DNA from: Microbacterium sp.
Lineage (GTDB): Bacteria > Actinomycetota > Actinomycetes > Actinomycetales > Microbacteriaceae
Length of the DNA: 64,000 nt
Direction: 5' to 3'
NCBI RefSeq assembly: GCF_031180975.1
Contig: NZ_JAPSLI010000002.1
Coordinates: forward strand, 124,001 to 188,000
Shown: positions 46,595 through 55,616 of the stretch, in pieces
Layout: each line of letters opens with the position of its first letter
Numbering within the stretch: the first letter of the stretch is position 1
Position numbers and translations under genes: made by a program
The notes under the pieces: model-generated
Seen by the model: the letters and a program-made list of their open reading frames with translations, nothing else
What the model was told of the DNA's origin: nothing
The model's database searches: none

Positions 46595-46600
46595 CTTCCC

Positions 46601-46675
46601 AGTCTGCCAACGATCGGTGCGATCCGGTGGATGATCCATCACAAGAATCTCGATTTCGCTTGTGCGTGGCGCACA
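46601..46675 (-). promoter_or_regulatory. fab operon promoter region with inverted repeat TGTGCG-TGG-CGCACA
   Basis: A perfect 6-3-6 inverted repeat (46661-46675) stands about 74 bases upstream of the putative start site given by CAGACT (46601-46606) at fabD. No good -35 box is visible, which fits an activated promoter. The adjacent PucR-type regulator is the obvious candidate to bind it; this is inference. Confidence 0.45.
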
Positions 46676-46691
46676 CAGGCGCTGCTCGTGG

Positions 46692-47906
46692 TCAGCGGCG
46701 CCGGGCGAGCGGACGACGGCGCACCGGTTCGGTGGTGCCGATGGAGCCGAGGATGAGGGCGGTCTGCAGGATCAGGGCCTCCCGCGGACCGGTGGCGTCC
46801 CAGCCGATGACCTCGCTGACGCGCTTGAGCCGGTAGCGGACGGTGTTGGGGTGCACGAACAGCTCGCGCGCGGTGGCTTCCAGCGAGCGGCCGTTGTCGA
46901 GGTAGCTCCACAGCGTGGCGACCAGGTCGGGCGAGTGCGCCTGCAGCGGTCGGTAGATCCGCTCGATCAGCGTCTGCTTCGCGAGTGCGTCGCCGGCCAA
47001 CGCCCGCTCGGGGAGCAGATCGTCCGCCTGCACCGGCCGAGGCGCGCCACGCCAAGCCCGCGCCACGGCGAACCCGGCGAGGGCGGCGCGGGCGCTCTGC
47101 CCGGCGTCCACGAGCGCGGCGACCGGCGGGCCGAGCACGACGTAACCGGGACCGAACGAGGGCTCCAGGCGGTTCGCGATCTCCTCGAACGGCAGATCCT
47201 CGCCCTCGTTCTCCTTGCCGGGCACTCGTGCGCGGCCGATGACGAGAACGAGCCGGGAGCCCTGCACACCGATCAGCACGTCCACCGACAGCTTCCGCGC
47301 AGTGCGGCGGACCTGGTCCACGTCGAACTGCGGGGGAGTGGTCCCGACGATGACGCACACCTCGCCGTGGCCGTGCCAGCCCAGCGCTGCGATCCGGCTG
47401 GGCAGCTCCTCGTCCGCCTCACCCGTGAGGATCGAGTCGACGACGAGCGCCTCCAGCCTGGCATCCCACAGTCCCCGCGCCTCGGCCGCGCGCGCGTACA
47501 CGTCGGCGGCCGCGAATGCGACGTCGCGTGAGTAGAGCAGGATCGCTTCGCGCAGATGCTCGCCCTTGCCCGCGACGCGCTCCTCGGTGACCTCGACGGT
47601 CACCCGGATCAGCTGCAGGGTCTGCTGCAGGCTGACGCTGCGCAGCAGCTCACGCGGCGCGGCCGCGAAGATGTCCGCCGCGATCCACGGGGTGGAGTTC
47701 GGGTCGTCGTACCACTGGATGAACGAGGTGATGCCGGCCTGGGCCACCAGCCCGACGGCGGAGCGTCGGGCCGGTGGCATGTCGGCATACCAGGGGAGGG
47801 TGTCCTCCAGCCGCTTGATCGTCACCGTGGCGATGTCGCCGGAGATCCGGCGCAGCCAGGCGAGCGTGGCGGCCTTGTCCATGGCCGGCTGTGAGGAACC
47901 GGTCAC
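46692..47906 (-). CDS. fasR: PucR-family regulator, FasR-like activator of fatty acid synthesis
   Basis: This protein of about 404 residues ends in a PucR C-terminal helix-turn-helix (GRSLEATARELFVHPNTVRYRLKRV near residue 350) after a long GGDEF-like/CdaR sensor region (CVIVGTTPPQFDVDQVRRT, GYVVLGPPVAALVD). In Streptomyces a PucR-type FasR gene lies directly upstream of fabD-fabH-acpP-fabF and activates it; gene order here is the same. GTG 47906 starts five bases after the aceE stop, and ATG 47882 is an alternative. Placement right after aceE suggests read-through from pyruvate dehydrogenase. Confidence 0.88.
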   Translation of the reverse strand: MTGSSQPAMDKAATLAWLRRISGDIATVTIKRLEDTLPWYADMPPARRSAVGLVAQAGITSFIQWYDDPNSTPWIAADIFAAAPRELLRSVSLQQTLQLIRVTVEVTEERVAGKGEHLREAILLYSRDVAFAAADVYARAAEARGLWDARLEALVVDSILTGEADEELPSRIAALGWHGHGEVCVIVGTTPPQFDVDQVRRTARKLSVDVLIGVQGSRLVLVIGRARVPGKENEGEDLPFEEIANRLEPSFGPGYVVLGPPVAALVDAGQSARAALAGFAVARAWRGAPRPVQADDLLPERALAGDALAKQTLIERIYRPLQAHSPDLVATLWSYLDNGRSLEATARELFVHPNTVRYRLKRVSEVIGWDATGPREALILQTALILGSIGTTEPVRRRPLARRR

Positions 47907-47911
47907 GAAGG

Positions 47912-50638
47912 TCAGCTCTCGCCGCCGGCGTTCCCGCTCGTGCCGGCGTTCACGTCGAACAGGCGGTACTTCTCGATGGCCTGTCCCACGGCGGAGCGGT
48001 CGACCTTGCCCTCCGCGGCCAGCGCCTGGAGGGCGCGCACCACGATCGAGGGGCCGTCGATCTTGAAGAACCGGCGGGCCGCGGCGCGCGTGTCCGAGAA
48101 GCCGAAGTCGTCGGCGCCCAGCGTGTAGTACGGCTGCGGAACCCAGGGACGGATCTGGTCCTGCACGGCGTGCATGAAGTCGCTGACGCCGATCACCGGG
48201 CCTTCGGCACCCTGCAGCCTCTGGGTGAGGTACGCCGTGCGCGGCTCCTCGTCGGGGTGCAGGAAGTTGTGCTGGTCGACGGCCACACCGTCGCGGCGCA
48301 GCTCGGTCCACGACGTGACCGACCACACGTCGGCCACGACGCCCCAGTCGTCCTTCAGCAGCTGCTGCGCCTCCAGCGCCCACGGCACGCCGACGCCCGA
48401 GGCGAACAGCTGGGTGCGGGGGCCGTCGCCCTCGCCCTGCGAGATGCGGTGGATCCCGCGGACGATTCCGTCCACGTCGACCCCCTCCGGCTCAGCGGGC
48501 TGGACGAGCGGCTCGTTGTAGACGGTGATGTAGTACATCACGTTCGGGTCTTCGTGCTCGCCGCCGTACATCCGCTCAAGACCGGAGCGGACGATGTGCG
48601 CGATCTCGTACCCGTACGCCGGGTCGTACGACACCGTCGCCGGGTTCGTCGCCGCGAGCAGGTGCGAGTGGCCGTCGGCGTGCTGCAGGCCCTCACCGGT
48701 CAGGGTGGTGCGGCCGGCGGTCGCGCCGATGATGAATCCGCGTGCCATCTGGTCGCCCGCCGCCCACTGGGCGTCGCCGGTGCGCTGGAATCCGAACATC
48801 GAGTAGAAGATGTAGATCGGGATGAGCGGCTCGCCGTGCGTGGCGTACGACGTGCCGGCGGCGGTGAACGCCGCGAGAGCGCCCGCCTCGTTGATGCCGA
48901 CGTGCACGATCTGGCCCTGCGGGCTCTCCTTGTACGCCAGCAGCAGCTCGCGGTCCACCGACGTGTAGTGCTGCCCGTTCGGGTTGTAGATCTTCGCCGT
49001 CGGGAAGTACGCGTCCATGCCGAACGTGCGCGCCTCGTCCGGGATGATCGGCACGATCCGGTGACCGAAGTCCTTCGAGCGCAGCAGGTCCTTGAGCAGA
49101 CGCACGAACGCCATCGTGGTGGCGACCTCCTGCGTGCCCGAGCCCTTCTTCGGCAGGGCGTACGCGGAGTCGTCGGGAAGCGAGATCGGCACGTGCGTGG
49201 CACGGCGCTCGGGGATGAACCCGCCCAGGGTGCGGCGGCGCTCGAGCATGTACTGGATCGTCTCGTCCTGCGGACCGGGGTTGTAGTACGGCGGCAGGTA
49301 CGGGTTCTCCTCGAGCTGCGCATCCGTGATCGGGATGTGCATGGTGTCGCGGAAGGTCTTGAGGTTCTCCAGCGTCATCTTCTTCATCTGGTGGGTCGCG
49401 TTGCGGCCCTCGAAGTGCGGTCCGAGACCGTAGCCCTTCACGGTCTTGGCGAGGATGACGGTGGGCTGGCCCTTGTGCTCCATCGCGGCCTTGTATGCGG
49501 CGTACACCTTGCGGTAGTCGTGGCCGCCGCGTCGCAGGTGCCAGATCTGGTCGTCGGTGTAGTCCTTGACCAGCGCGGCTGCCCGCTCGTCCTTGCCGAA
49601 GAAGTGCTCGCGCACGTACGCGCCGGACTCCGCCTTGTAGGTCTGGTAGTCGCCGTCGGGCGTGGAGTTCATGATGTTCAGCAGCGCGCCGTCGGTGTCG
49701 CGGGCGAGCAGGTCGTCCCACTCCCGACCCCACACCACCTTGATGACGTTCCAGCCGGCACCGCGGAAGAACGACTCCAGCTCCTGGATGATCTTGCCGT
49801 TGCCGCGGACAGGACCGTCCAGGCGCTGCAGGTTGCAGTTGATCACGAAGGTGAGGTTGTCCAGGCCTTCGTTCGCCGCGACCTGGAGCTGACCGCGGGA
49901 CTCGACCTCGTCCATCTCGCCGTCGCCGAGGAACGCCCACACGTGCGAGTCGGAGACGTCCTTGATGCCACGGTTGGCGAGGTACTTGTTCGACATCGCC
50001 TGGTAGATCGCGTTGATGGGACCGAGCCCCATCGACACGGTCGGGAACTGCCAGTACTCCGGCATGAGCCGCGGGTGCGGGTAGGACGGGATGCCGAACG
50101 GTGCCTGCGATTTCTCCTGACGGAAGCCGTCGAGGTGCTGCTCGGTGAGGCGCCCCTCGAGGAAGGAGCGGGCGTAGATGCCGGGGGAGGCGTGGCCCTG
50201 GATGAAGATCTGGTCGCCGCCGCCCGGGTGGTCGGCGCCGCGGAAGAAGTGGTTGAAGCCGACCTCGTACAGCGACGCCGAGGACGCGTAGGTGGAGATG
50301 TGGCCGCCGACGCCGATGCCGGGGCGCTGCGCACGGTGCACGGTGACCGCGGCGTTCCAGCGGATCCATGCGCGGTAGCGCCGCTCGATCTCCTCGTCAC
50401 CGGGGAAGTCCGGCTCGTTCTCGGGGGCGATCGTGTTGATGTAGTCCGTGGTCGGGACCATCGGCACGCCCAGGTGCAGCTCCTTGGAGCGCTTGAGCAG
50501 GCTGAGCATGATCTCGCGGCCGCGCCCGTGGCCCTTGGCCTCCACCAGCTCGTCGAGCGACTGCTGCCACTCGCCGGTCTCGTCCGGATCGCTGTCGAGG
50601 GGGCCCTGGGAGTATGGATCCTGATCGTGAACGGTCAC
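47912..50638 (-). CDS. aceE: Pyruvate dehydrogenase E1 component, homodimeric type
   Basis: This 908-residue thiamine-diphosphate enzyme decarboxylates pyruvate and acetylates the lipoyl E2, feeding acetyl-CoA to the fab genes downstream. The thiamine motif [21 protein letters not shown]...NCNLQRLDG is intact, as are [37 protein letters not shown] and the C-terminal [17 protein letters not shown] 50638 is chosen because GAAAGG stands seven bases upstream and the product then begins [10 protein letters not shown]; an open extension to 50764 looks spurious. A TAGGCT box at 50733-50738 would give a leader of about 85 bases. Confidence 0.96.
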   Translation of the reverse strand: MTVHDQDPYSQGPLDSDPDETGEWQQSLDELVEAKGHGRGREIMLSLLKRSKELHLGVPMVPTTDYINTIAPENEPDFPGDEEIERRYRAWIRWNAAVTVHRAQRPGIGVGGHISTYASSASLYEVGFNHFFRGADHPGGGDQIFIQGHASPGIYARSFLEGRLTEQHLDGFRQEKSQAPFGIPSYPHPRLMPEYWQFPTVSMGLGPINAIYQAMSNKYLANRGIKDVSDSHVWAFLGDGEMDEVESRGQLQVAANEGLDNLTFVINCNLQRLDGPVRGNGKIIQELESFFRGAGWNVIKVVWGREWDDLLARDTDGALLNIMNSTPDGDYQTYKAESGAYVREHFFGKDERAAALVKDYTDDQIWHLRRGGHDYRKVYAAYKAAMEHKGQPTVILAKTVKGYGLGPHFEGRNATHQMKKMTLENLKTFRDTMHIPITDAQLEENPYLPPYYNPGPQDETIQYMLERRRTLGGFIPERRATHVPISLPDDSAYALPKKGSGTQEVATTMAFVRLLKDLLRSKDFGHRIVPIIPDEARTFGMDAYFPTAKIYNPNGQHYTSVDRELLLAYKESPQGQIVHVGINEAGALAAFTAAGTSYATHGEPLIPIYIFYSMFGFQRTGDAQWAAGDQMARGFIIGATAGRTTLTGEGLQHADGHSHLLAATNPATVSYDPAYGYEIAHIVRSGLERMYGGEHEDPNVMYYITVYNEPLVQPAEPEGVDVDGIVRGIHRISQGEGDGPRTQLFASGVGVPWALEAQQLLKDDWGVVADVWSVTSWTELRRDGVAVDQHNFLHPDEEPRTAYLTQRLQGAEGPVIGVSDFMHAVQDQIRPWVPQPYYTLGADDFGFSDTRAAARRFFKIDGPSIVVRALQALAAEGKVDRSAVGQAIEKYRLFDVNAGTSGNAGGES

Positions 50639-50732
50639 GGTGGAGCCTTTCGTCTTACTGGCAGGTCGTGCCAAGGAAACGGGATGCGTCGCGGGGGAGC
50701 CTTGTCGGCTCGGCACAACGCGCGCTGTGCTC

Positions 50733-50738
50733 AGCCTA
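50733..50738 (-). promoter_or_regulatory. Candidate -10 box (TAGGCT) of aceE
   Basis: TAGGCT on the minus strand would start transcription near 50726, giving a leader of about 85 bases before the GTG at 50638. Confidence 0.45.
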
Positions 50739-50775
50739 TCCCTCCCGGCGGACGAGGCGCGCATCCGACGCGGGG

Positions 50776-50781
50776 TAGACT
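50776..50781 (+). promoter_or_regulatory. -10 box (TAGACT) of tRNA-Val
   Basis: TAGACT stands 10 bases before the mature tRNA 5' end. Confidence 0.55.
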
Positions 50782-50791
50782 GGGCCGGTCA

Positions 50792-50864
50792 GGGCCTTTA
50801 GCTCAGCTGGTAGAGCAACGGTTTTACACACCGTAGGTCGTCGGTTCGATCCCGGCAGGGCCCA
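50792..50864 (+). tRNA. tRNA-Val (TAC anticodon)
   Basis: A complete cloverleaf: acceptor GGGCCTT with AGGGCCC, D arm AGCTCAGCTGGTAGAGC, anticodon stem ACGGT/ACCGT around loop TTTACAC (anticodon TAC), and T arm GGTTCGATC. The discriminator is A and CCA is not encoded. Confidence 0.96.
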
Positions 50865-50875
50865 CCCTCCACCCG

Positions 50876-51697
50876 TCACAGCGGCAGCGTGACCGAACCC
50901 TCCAGATACCGCACGCACCGTCCGGACAGCAGGACGCGATCGCCCTGCAGCCGGATCGCCACCGTCCCGCCCCGCGGCGACATCTGTCGCGCGGTCATCT
51001 CGTGCGTGCCCAGCCGCTGTGCCCACAGCGGGGCCAGCTGGCAGTGCGAGGACCCGGTCACCGGATCCTCGGGGACGCCGGCCTGAGCCCCGAACCAGCG
51101 CGACACGAAGTCGAACTCCGTGCCGTCACCGGGCGCGGTGACGGCGATCCCGCGCACCGGCAGCGACGCCAGGAACGTCAGGTCCGGGGTGAGAGCGCGA
51201 ACCGTCTCGGCGTCCGCCACCGTGTAGATCAGGTCTGTCGCGCGATGCGCCTCGAGCACCTCGGCGCCGAGCGCACGCGCGATCGACGGATCCACGTCGA
51301 CCGGCGCCGGCGTCTCGGTCGGCAAGTCCATGGTCAGCAGACCGTCCGCCGATCGGCTGACGCTCAGCCACCCGCTGCGGGTGGAGAACTGGAGGGCGTC
51401 GACGTCGGGATGCACGTCGTCGAACAGGTACGACGAGGCGGCCAGCGTGGCGTGCCCGCACAGGTCCACCTCGGTCGCGGGGGTGAACCAGCGCAGATCG
51501 TAGGCGGGCCGGGACGAGTCGGGCGCGTCGTCCGCCACGCGCTCGACCAGGAACGCGGTCTCCGAGAGGTTGTTCTCCAGTGCCAGGCGCTGGAGGACCT
51601 CGTCCGGAAGCCACCGATCCAGCGGCATCACCGCAGCGGGATTGCCTTCGAACAGCACCTCGGCGAACGCATCGATCTGGATCAGGGGAATGCTCAC
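50876..51697 (-). CDS. PhzF-family isomerase/epimerase
   Basis: This 273-residue protein has the diaminopimelate-epimerase-like double fold of the PhzF family: IQIDAFAEVLFEGNPAAVM at the start, the general acid-base Glu in LENNLSETAFLVE, RWFTPATEVDLCGHATLAAS, and in the second half GVPEDPVTGSSHCQLAPLWAQRLG with the conserved QMSPRGG near the end. Only some members make phenazines, and no phenazine genes are near, so the substrate is unknown. The GTG at 51697 has GAGAGG five bases upstream. It converges on tRNA-Val. Confidence 0.92.
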   Translation of the reverse strand: MSIPLIQIDAFAEVLFEGNPAAVMPLDRWLPDEVLQRLALENNLSETAFLVERVADDAPDSSRPAYDLRWFTPATEVDLCGHATLAASSYLFDDVHPDVDALQFSTRSGWLSVSRSADGLLTMDLPTETPAPVDVDPSIARALGAEVLEAHRATDLIYTVADAETVRALTPDLTFLASLPVRGIAVTAPGDGTEFDFVSRWFGAQAGVPEDPVTGSSHCQLAPLWAQRLGTHEMTARQMSPRGGTVAIRLQGDRVLLSGRCVRYLEGSVTLPL

Positions 51698-51763
51698 GAC
51701 TACCTCTCGACGTACCGGCGCTCGGCGACCAGCCTATGGGGTGACCGAAGGTCGGCTTCTCCG

Positions 51764-51769
51764 TAGACT
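51764..51769 (+). promoter_or_regulatory. -10 box (TAGACT) of the dihydrofolate-reductase-like gene
   Basis: TAGACT ends 6 bases before the ATG at 51776, in the leaderless arrangement. Confidence 0.6.
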
Positions 51770-51775
51770 CGCGCC

Positions 51776-52333
51776 ATGGGACTGCTGACCTTCAGCATCA
51801 ACGTGACCTTGGACGGCTGCGTCGACCACCGGGAGGGCATCGCCGACGACGAGACGCACGCCTACTTCACCGACCTGATGGACAGGTCCGGTGCGATGCT
51901 CTGGGGCCGGGTCACCTACGAGCTGATGGAGAACTCCTGGCCGCCGATCGCGCGGGGTGAGCAGGACGCGCCTGCGGCGCTGCGTGAATGGGCGGTCAAG
52001 CTGGAGGCCAAGCCGAAGTACGTCGCGTCGTCCACCCGCTCCGACTACCCGTGGAGCAACAGCCACCACCTCGCCCGGGACCTGCGCACGAGCGTGCAGC
52101 AGCTCAAGGACGCCACGCCGACGGGGGTGCTGCTCGGCAGCGGCAGCCTCGCGGTCGAGCTGGATCGCCTGGACCTGATCGACGAGTACCGGTTCCTCGT
52201 CCACCCCAGGATCGCCGGTCACGGCCCGACGCTGTACCAGCGCGGTCTGCCCAGCACCCGGCGGCTGGACCTGATCTCAGCGCACCCGCTCGGCAGCGGC
52301 GTGGTGGCGATGCACTACCGGCGCTCGGGCTGA
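51776..52333 (+). CDS. Dihydrofolate reductase family (RibD C-terminal-like) protein
   Basis: This 185-residue protein has the RibD C-terminal/DHFR-like fold: SINVTLDGCVDHREGIADDE at the N-terminus, MLWGRVTYELMENSWPP (the conserved GRxTYE), LLGSGSLAVELDRLDLIDEYRFLVHPRIAGHGPTLY, and a final GVVAMHYRR strand. Such proteins bind NADPH but their substrate is generally unknown; the true folate enzyme is normally shorter and lacks this ending. The 3' end overlaps the acyltransferase gene by 19 bases, convergently. Confidence 0.9.
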   Translation: MGLLTFSINVTLDGCVDHREGIADDETHAYFTDLMDRSGAMLWGRVTYELMENSWPPIARGEQDAPAALREWAVKLEAKPKYVASSTRSDYPWSNSHHLARDLRTSVQQLKDATPTGVLLGSGSLAVELDRLDLIDEYRFLVHPRIAGHGPTLYQRGLPSTRRLDLISAHPLGSGVVAMHYRRSG

Positions 52334-53382
52334 GTCCTCCGCGCCGGCCACGGCCGCTTCGGCAGCTCGAAGAGCAGCTTGACCGGCATCCGTCGCCCGA
52401 GCAGGGCGAACCCCGTCGAGATCGCGACGGTCGCGGTGAAGATCACCACCAGGCCGATGCCCGGGGTCGTGATGCCGGCCTTCATCGCCAGCCAGCCGAG
52501 GGCGGCGAACACCGGGTAATGCGCGACGTAGTAGATCAGCGAGTACCTGCCGACGAAGCGCACCGGCGCCAGCCATCCGGCGTCGGGCACGACCGCGGTG
52601 AGCCGGACCAGGATGAGGATGCCCAGAATGGCGGGCAGCGCCGACCACGGCTCGTACCAGAGGGCGTCCACGAATCCGGAGTACAGCGCCACGCCGAGCG
52701 GGATCACCGAGAGCACTGCGGCGAGCGGCACGCTCAGCAACCGGGCGTACTGGTCCCAGTGCTTCTCGATGAAGGCGCCGAGGAAGAAGAACGGCATCAG
52801 GTAGAAGAACCGCTGCAGCAGCTCGAGCTCCGCCGGGATGAGGAACATCACGACGAACGGCACCGCGACCATCACCCAGGCGGGGATCCACCGGATCAGC
52901 AGCGCGAGGAGGTAGTACGCGAAGATGAACTGCATGAACCAGAGGTAGGTGTTCCAGAACCCGAGCTCCCACGGCATGTAGTCGCCCTGCCCGACGATGC
53001 GCTCGGATGCCGCGTACACGAGCGTCCACACCACGATCGGCCAGAGGATCCGTCGGACCTTCCCCCAGATGTACGGGCCGGTGGGCGTCTTCAGCGAACC
53101 GGCCACCAGCAGCCCTGACAGGAACATCAGCATCGGCATCCGGTACGGAGCGAAGAACGCGCTGAGGAATTCGAAGAACGCGGGCACCTCGCCGATCCGG
53201 TAGTCGACGATCTGCGTGCTGTGGTGCAGGATCACCAGCAGGATCGACAGTCCGCGCAGCAGGTCCATCCATCCGATCCGGCGGTCGTGCCGGTCGAGCG
53301 CGCGCGAGATGTCGACGCCGCGGCGATCGACCGCACGGCGCACGGGAGCCGCGGACGGGAGGGATTCGGTGTGCTCGGACAT
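52315..53382 (-). CDS. Acyltransferase family 3 membrane protein
   Basis: This 355-residue protein has about ten membrane helices, starting after a 35-residue cytoplasmic head. The family signature is MDLLRGLSILLVILHHS (39-55, Arg plus His pair) and PMLMFLSGLLVAGSL. Such enzymes move acetyl or other acyl groups onto surface polysaccharides, peptidoglycan or membrane lipids. No glycan genes are adjacent, so the target is unknown. The ATG at 53382 lies seven bases after a perfect TATACT box, and longer upstream frames look spurious. Confidence 0.92.
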   Translation of the reverse strand: MSEHTESLPSAAPVRRAVDRRGVDISRALDRHDRRIGWMDLLRGLSILLVILHHSTQIVDYRIGEVPAFFEFLSAFFAPYRMPMLMFLSGLLVAGSLKTPTGPYIWGKVRRILWPIVVWTLVYAASERIVGQGDYMPWELGFWNTYLWFMQFIFAYYLLALLIRWIPAWVMVAVPFVVMFLIPAELELLQRFFYLMPFFFLGAFIEKHWDQYARLLSVPLAAVLSVIPLGVALYSGFVDALWYEPWSALPAILGILILVRLTAVVPDAGWLAPVRFVGRYSLIYYVAHYPVFAALGWLAMKAGITTPGIGLVVIFTATVAISTGFALLGRRMPVKLLFELPKRPWPARRTQPERR

Positions 53383-53389
53383 CCCGGCA

Positions 53390-53395
53390 AGTATA
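53390..53395 (-). promoter_or_regulatory. -10 box (TATACT) of the acyltransferase gene
   Basis: TATACT on the minus strand ends 7 bases before the ATG at 53382, the strongest -10 box seen in the window. Confidence 0.65.
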
Positions 53396-53420
53396 CGAGC
53401 GCGGGATGTCCGAGCCCGGG

Positions 53421-54260
53421 TCACATCTCCTCGTGCGTGGCGGGGTCCGCGTCGAACAGTCGCCCGTCGGCTCGGCCCAGGGCCGTGATCGCCTCGACCT
53501 CGGCGTCGTCGAGCGCCACCTGGGCGGCCGCGAGGTTCGAGCGCTGGTGGTCGAGCGACGCGGCCTTCGGGATCGCCACGGTGCCGCGGGCGACGTGCCA
53601 CGCGAGAACCGCCTGTGCCGGGGTGATGCCGTGCGCGGCCGCGACCTCGAGGATGACCGGCTCCTGCAGCAGCTCCTTCGCGCGCCCGAGCGGGCTCCAC
53701 GCCACGGTGAGGATGCCGCGCTCGGCGTGCAACGCGAGCGCCTCCGTCTGCGGGAAGTACGGATGCACCTCGATCTGGTTCACCACCGGGCGCACGCCTG
53801 TCTCCGACTCGACGCGCTCGAGGTGCTCAGGCAGGAAGTTGGACACGCCGATCTGACGCACGGTGCCGCGCTGCTGCGCGTCGACCAGAGCCGACCACGC
53901 CTCGACGTACCGGCCGACGCTCGGGTTCGGCCAGTGGATCAGGTGCAGATCGGTGGCGTCCAGACCGAGGCGGCGACGGCTCTCCTCGATGCTGGTGCGA
54001 GCCTTCGCGGCGGCGTGGTGGCGACCAGGCAGCTTCGTGGTGACGATGATCTCCGACCGGTCGACGGATGCGGCGGCGACACCCGCGCCCACCACTCCCT
54101 CGTTCTCGTAGTTGAACGCCGTGTCGACGAGGCGATAGCCGGCGTCGATGGCGGCCGTCACGGCATCCGCGCCGGCGTCACCGCGCAGGCCGTAGGTGCC
54201 CAGTCCCACCGCGGGGAGCCGAAAGCCGTTGTGGGCGGTGAACATCGGGGCGTCGGTCAT
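53421..54260 (-). CDS. Aldo/keto reductase
   Basis: This 279-residue NADPH-dependent oxidoreductase has a TIM barrel. The catalytic Asp/Tyr/Lys are in YRLVDTAFNYENE and VTTKLPG, with His in LHLIHWPNP. It also has the NQIEVHPYF and AWSPLGRAKEL strands, and the cofactor motif VAIPKAASLDHQRSNL. It resembles 2,5-diketo-gluconate-reductase-type members in length and order. ATG 54260 is preceded by AAGGAGA at five bases. It is a monocistronic gene with no clear pathway neighbour. Confidence 0.94.
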   Translation of the reverse strand: MTDAPMFTAHNGFRLPAVGLGTYGLRGDAGADAVTAAIDAGYRLVDTAFNYENEGVVGAGVAAASVDRSEIIVTTKLPGRHHAAAKARTSIEESRRRLGLDATDLHLIHWPNPSVGRYVEAWSALVDAQQRGTVRQIGVSNFLPEHLERVESETGVRPVVNQIEVHPYFPQTEALALHAERGILTVAWSPLGRAKELLQEPVILEVAAAHGITPAQAVLAWHVARGTVAIPKAASLDHQRSNLAAAQVALDDAEVEAITALGRADGRLFDADPATHEEM

Positions 54261-54338
54261 GTGCTCTCCTTCTGTCTCGCGTCCCAGCCAGCCTAGGACG
54301 ATCACCGCGTCGGTCAGCGGGCCTGAGAGCATTGCTGC

Positions 54339-54749
54339 ATGTCTCCGGTTCCCGCCCCCGCCGACGTCGACCGCTGCCCGTGCACGAGCGGGGACGTGTT
54401 CGGCTCCTGCTGCGCCCCCGTGCTCGCGACGGGCGTGGCGCCCACCGCTGTGCGCCTCATGCGCTCCCGGTTCACCGCTTTCGCCATCGGCGACGCCGCG
54501 CACCTGCTGCGCACGTGGCACCCGTCGACGAGGCCTGCCCGGCTCGACCTCGACGAGGAGGTGCGGTGGGTGCGGCTGGACATCCTCGATGTGGTGGGCG
54601 GCGGCCCGTTCGACCGCGACGGGATCGTCGAGTTCGCCGCGGTGCATCGGGATGCCGAGGGGCGGGGTGTCCTGCGCGAGCGGAGCCGCTTCGTGCGCGA
54701 GGACCGGACCTGGTTGTACGTGGACGGGGAGGCGGGCGTCCAGCGCTGA
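54339..54749 (+). CDS. YchJ-like (UPF0225) protein with SEC-C-type cysteine motif
   Basis: This 136-residue protein has the N-terminal CPCTSGDVFGSCCAPVL metal-binding motif (C-x-C-x8-CC, SEC-C-like) followed by RLMRSRFTAFAIGDAAHLLRTWHPSTRP and an NTF2-like body (GGGPFDRDGIVEFAAVHRD, RSRFVREDRTWLYVDG). YchJ is widely conserved but of uncertain role. It is the usual length for the family. Confidence 0.9.
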   Translation: MSPVPAPADVDRCPCTSGDVFGSCCAPVLATGVAPTAVRLMRSRFTAFAIGDAAHLLRTWHPSTRPARLDLDEEVRWVRLDILDVVGGGPFDRDGIVEFAAVHRDAEGRGVLRERSRFVREDRTWLYVDGEAGVQR

Positions 54750-54836
54750 GCGCTGCGGGTGATCGGCGCGGGCGCCTGCAACCCTTGCTCGCTCGGCACG
54801 TCGCTCACAAGTGGCGACGGCCTCGCTCGCTGCGGG

Positions 54837-54842
54837 TAGGTT
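54837..54842 (+). promoter_or_regulatory. -10 box (TAGGTT) of the zinc-ribbon gene
   Basis: TAGGTT ends 6 bases before the GTG at 54849, with no ribosome-binding site between. Confidence 0.55.
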
Positions 54843-54848
54843 TGAGAC

Positions 54849-55580
54849 GTGAAAGCCAGCCCGGAGAACCAGCGCACCCTGCTCGACATCGCCGACCTCG
54901 ACCGGCGGATCCGGCAGGCGGAGACCGCCCGGACGAAGCCGCCACAGGGCGCCCGCATCAACGAGCTGTCCGGACTGCGCCAGGAGCAGCTGCGCGAACT
55001 GACGCAGCTGACCGGAAAGCTCGAGGACGCCAAGGCCGAACTGAAGCGACTCGAGTCCGACGTCGCCCTGGCCGAGGAGCGCCGCGACCGTGACGCGCAG
55101 CGGCTCGCCGCCGCGACCGACTCCAAGCAGGCTCAAGCCCTCGAGAACGAGATCGTCAGCCTGGAGCGCCGACTGAGCACCCTCGAGGACGCCGAGCTCG
55201 ACGTGATGGGCAGGGTCGAGGAGGCGCAGGCCGCCGTCGACGCGCAGCAGGCGCTCATCGACCAGACCAACGCCGAGGGCGTGCAGCTGACCGCGCAGGC
55301 CAAGGCCGACATGGCCGCCGCCGCGACCCAGGTCGAGCAGCTGGGCCGGGACCGCGACGCGCTCGCGCGGTCCGTGGACGACGCACTGCTCGCCGAGTAC
55401 GAGCGCCGCGCGCAGCGCGGCGTGGGCGTCGGTCTGCTCCGCCGCGGAGTCTGCGAGGGCTGCCAGATGGTGCTCGCCGGCACCGACATCACCGCCATCC
55501 GCCGCGCGGCCGACGACGACATCGTCTCCTGCCCGGAGTGCGGCTGCATCCTCGTCCGGACCGACGAGTCCGGGCTGTGA
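54849..55580 (+). CDS. Coiled-coil protein with C-terminal C4 zinc ribbon
   Basis: This 243-residue protein is almost wholly coiled coil for its first 190 residues (LEDAKAELKRLESDVALAEERR and similar heptads) and ends in a zinc ribbon: CEGCQMVL and CPECGCILVR, four cysteines with typical C-x2-C spacing. The family (DUF164, zf-RING_7) is common next to actinobacterial RNase H or the Nif3-like gene; here a polymerase follows. Its function is unproven; DNA or RNA binding is a reasonable guess. The leaderless GTG start is set by TAGGTT. Confidence 0.92.
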   Translation: MKASPENQRTLLDIADLDRRIRQAETARTKPPQGARINELSGLRQEQLRELTQLTGKLEDAKAELKRLESDVALAEERRDRDAQRLAAATDSKQAQALENEIVSLERRLSTLEDAELDVMGRVEEAQAAVDAQQALIDQTNAEGVQLTAQAKADMAAAATQVEQLGRDRDALARSVDDALLAEYERRAQRGVGVGLLRRGVCEGCQMVLAGTDITAIRRAADDDIVSCPECGCILVRTDESGL

Positions 55581-55616
55581 CGCGCGACGTCCGAACCCGC
55601 TGGTACACCTGAGGAC

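Noticed and set aside
53383..53700. Extended start of the acyltransferase frame
   Set aside because: The added residues are Arg/Ala-rich and unlike the family; TATACT places the start at 53382.
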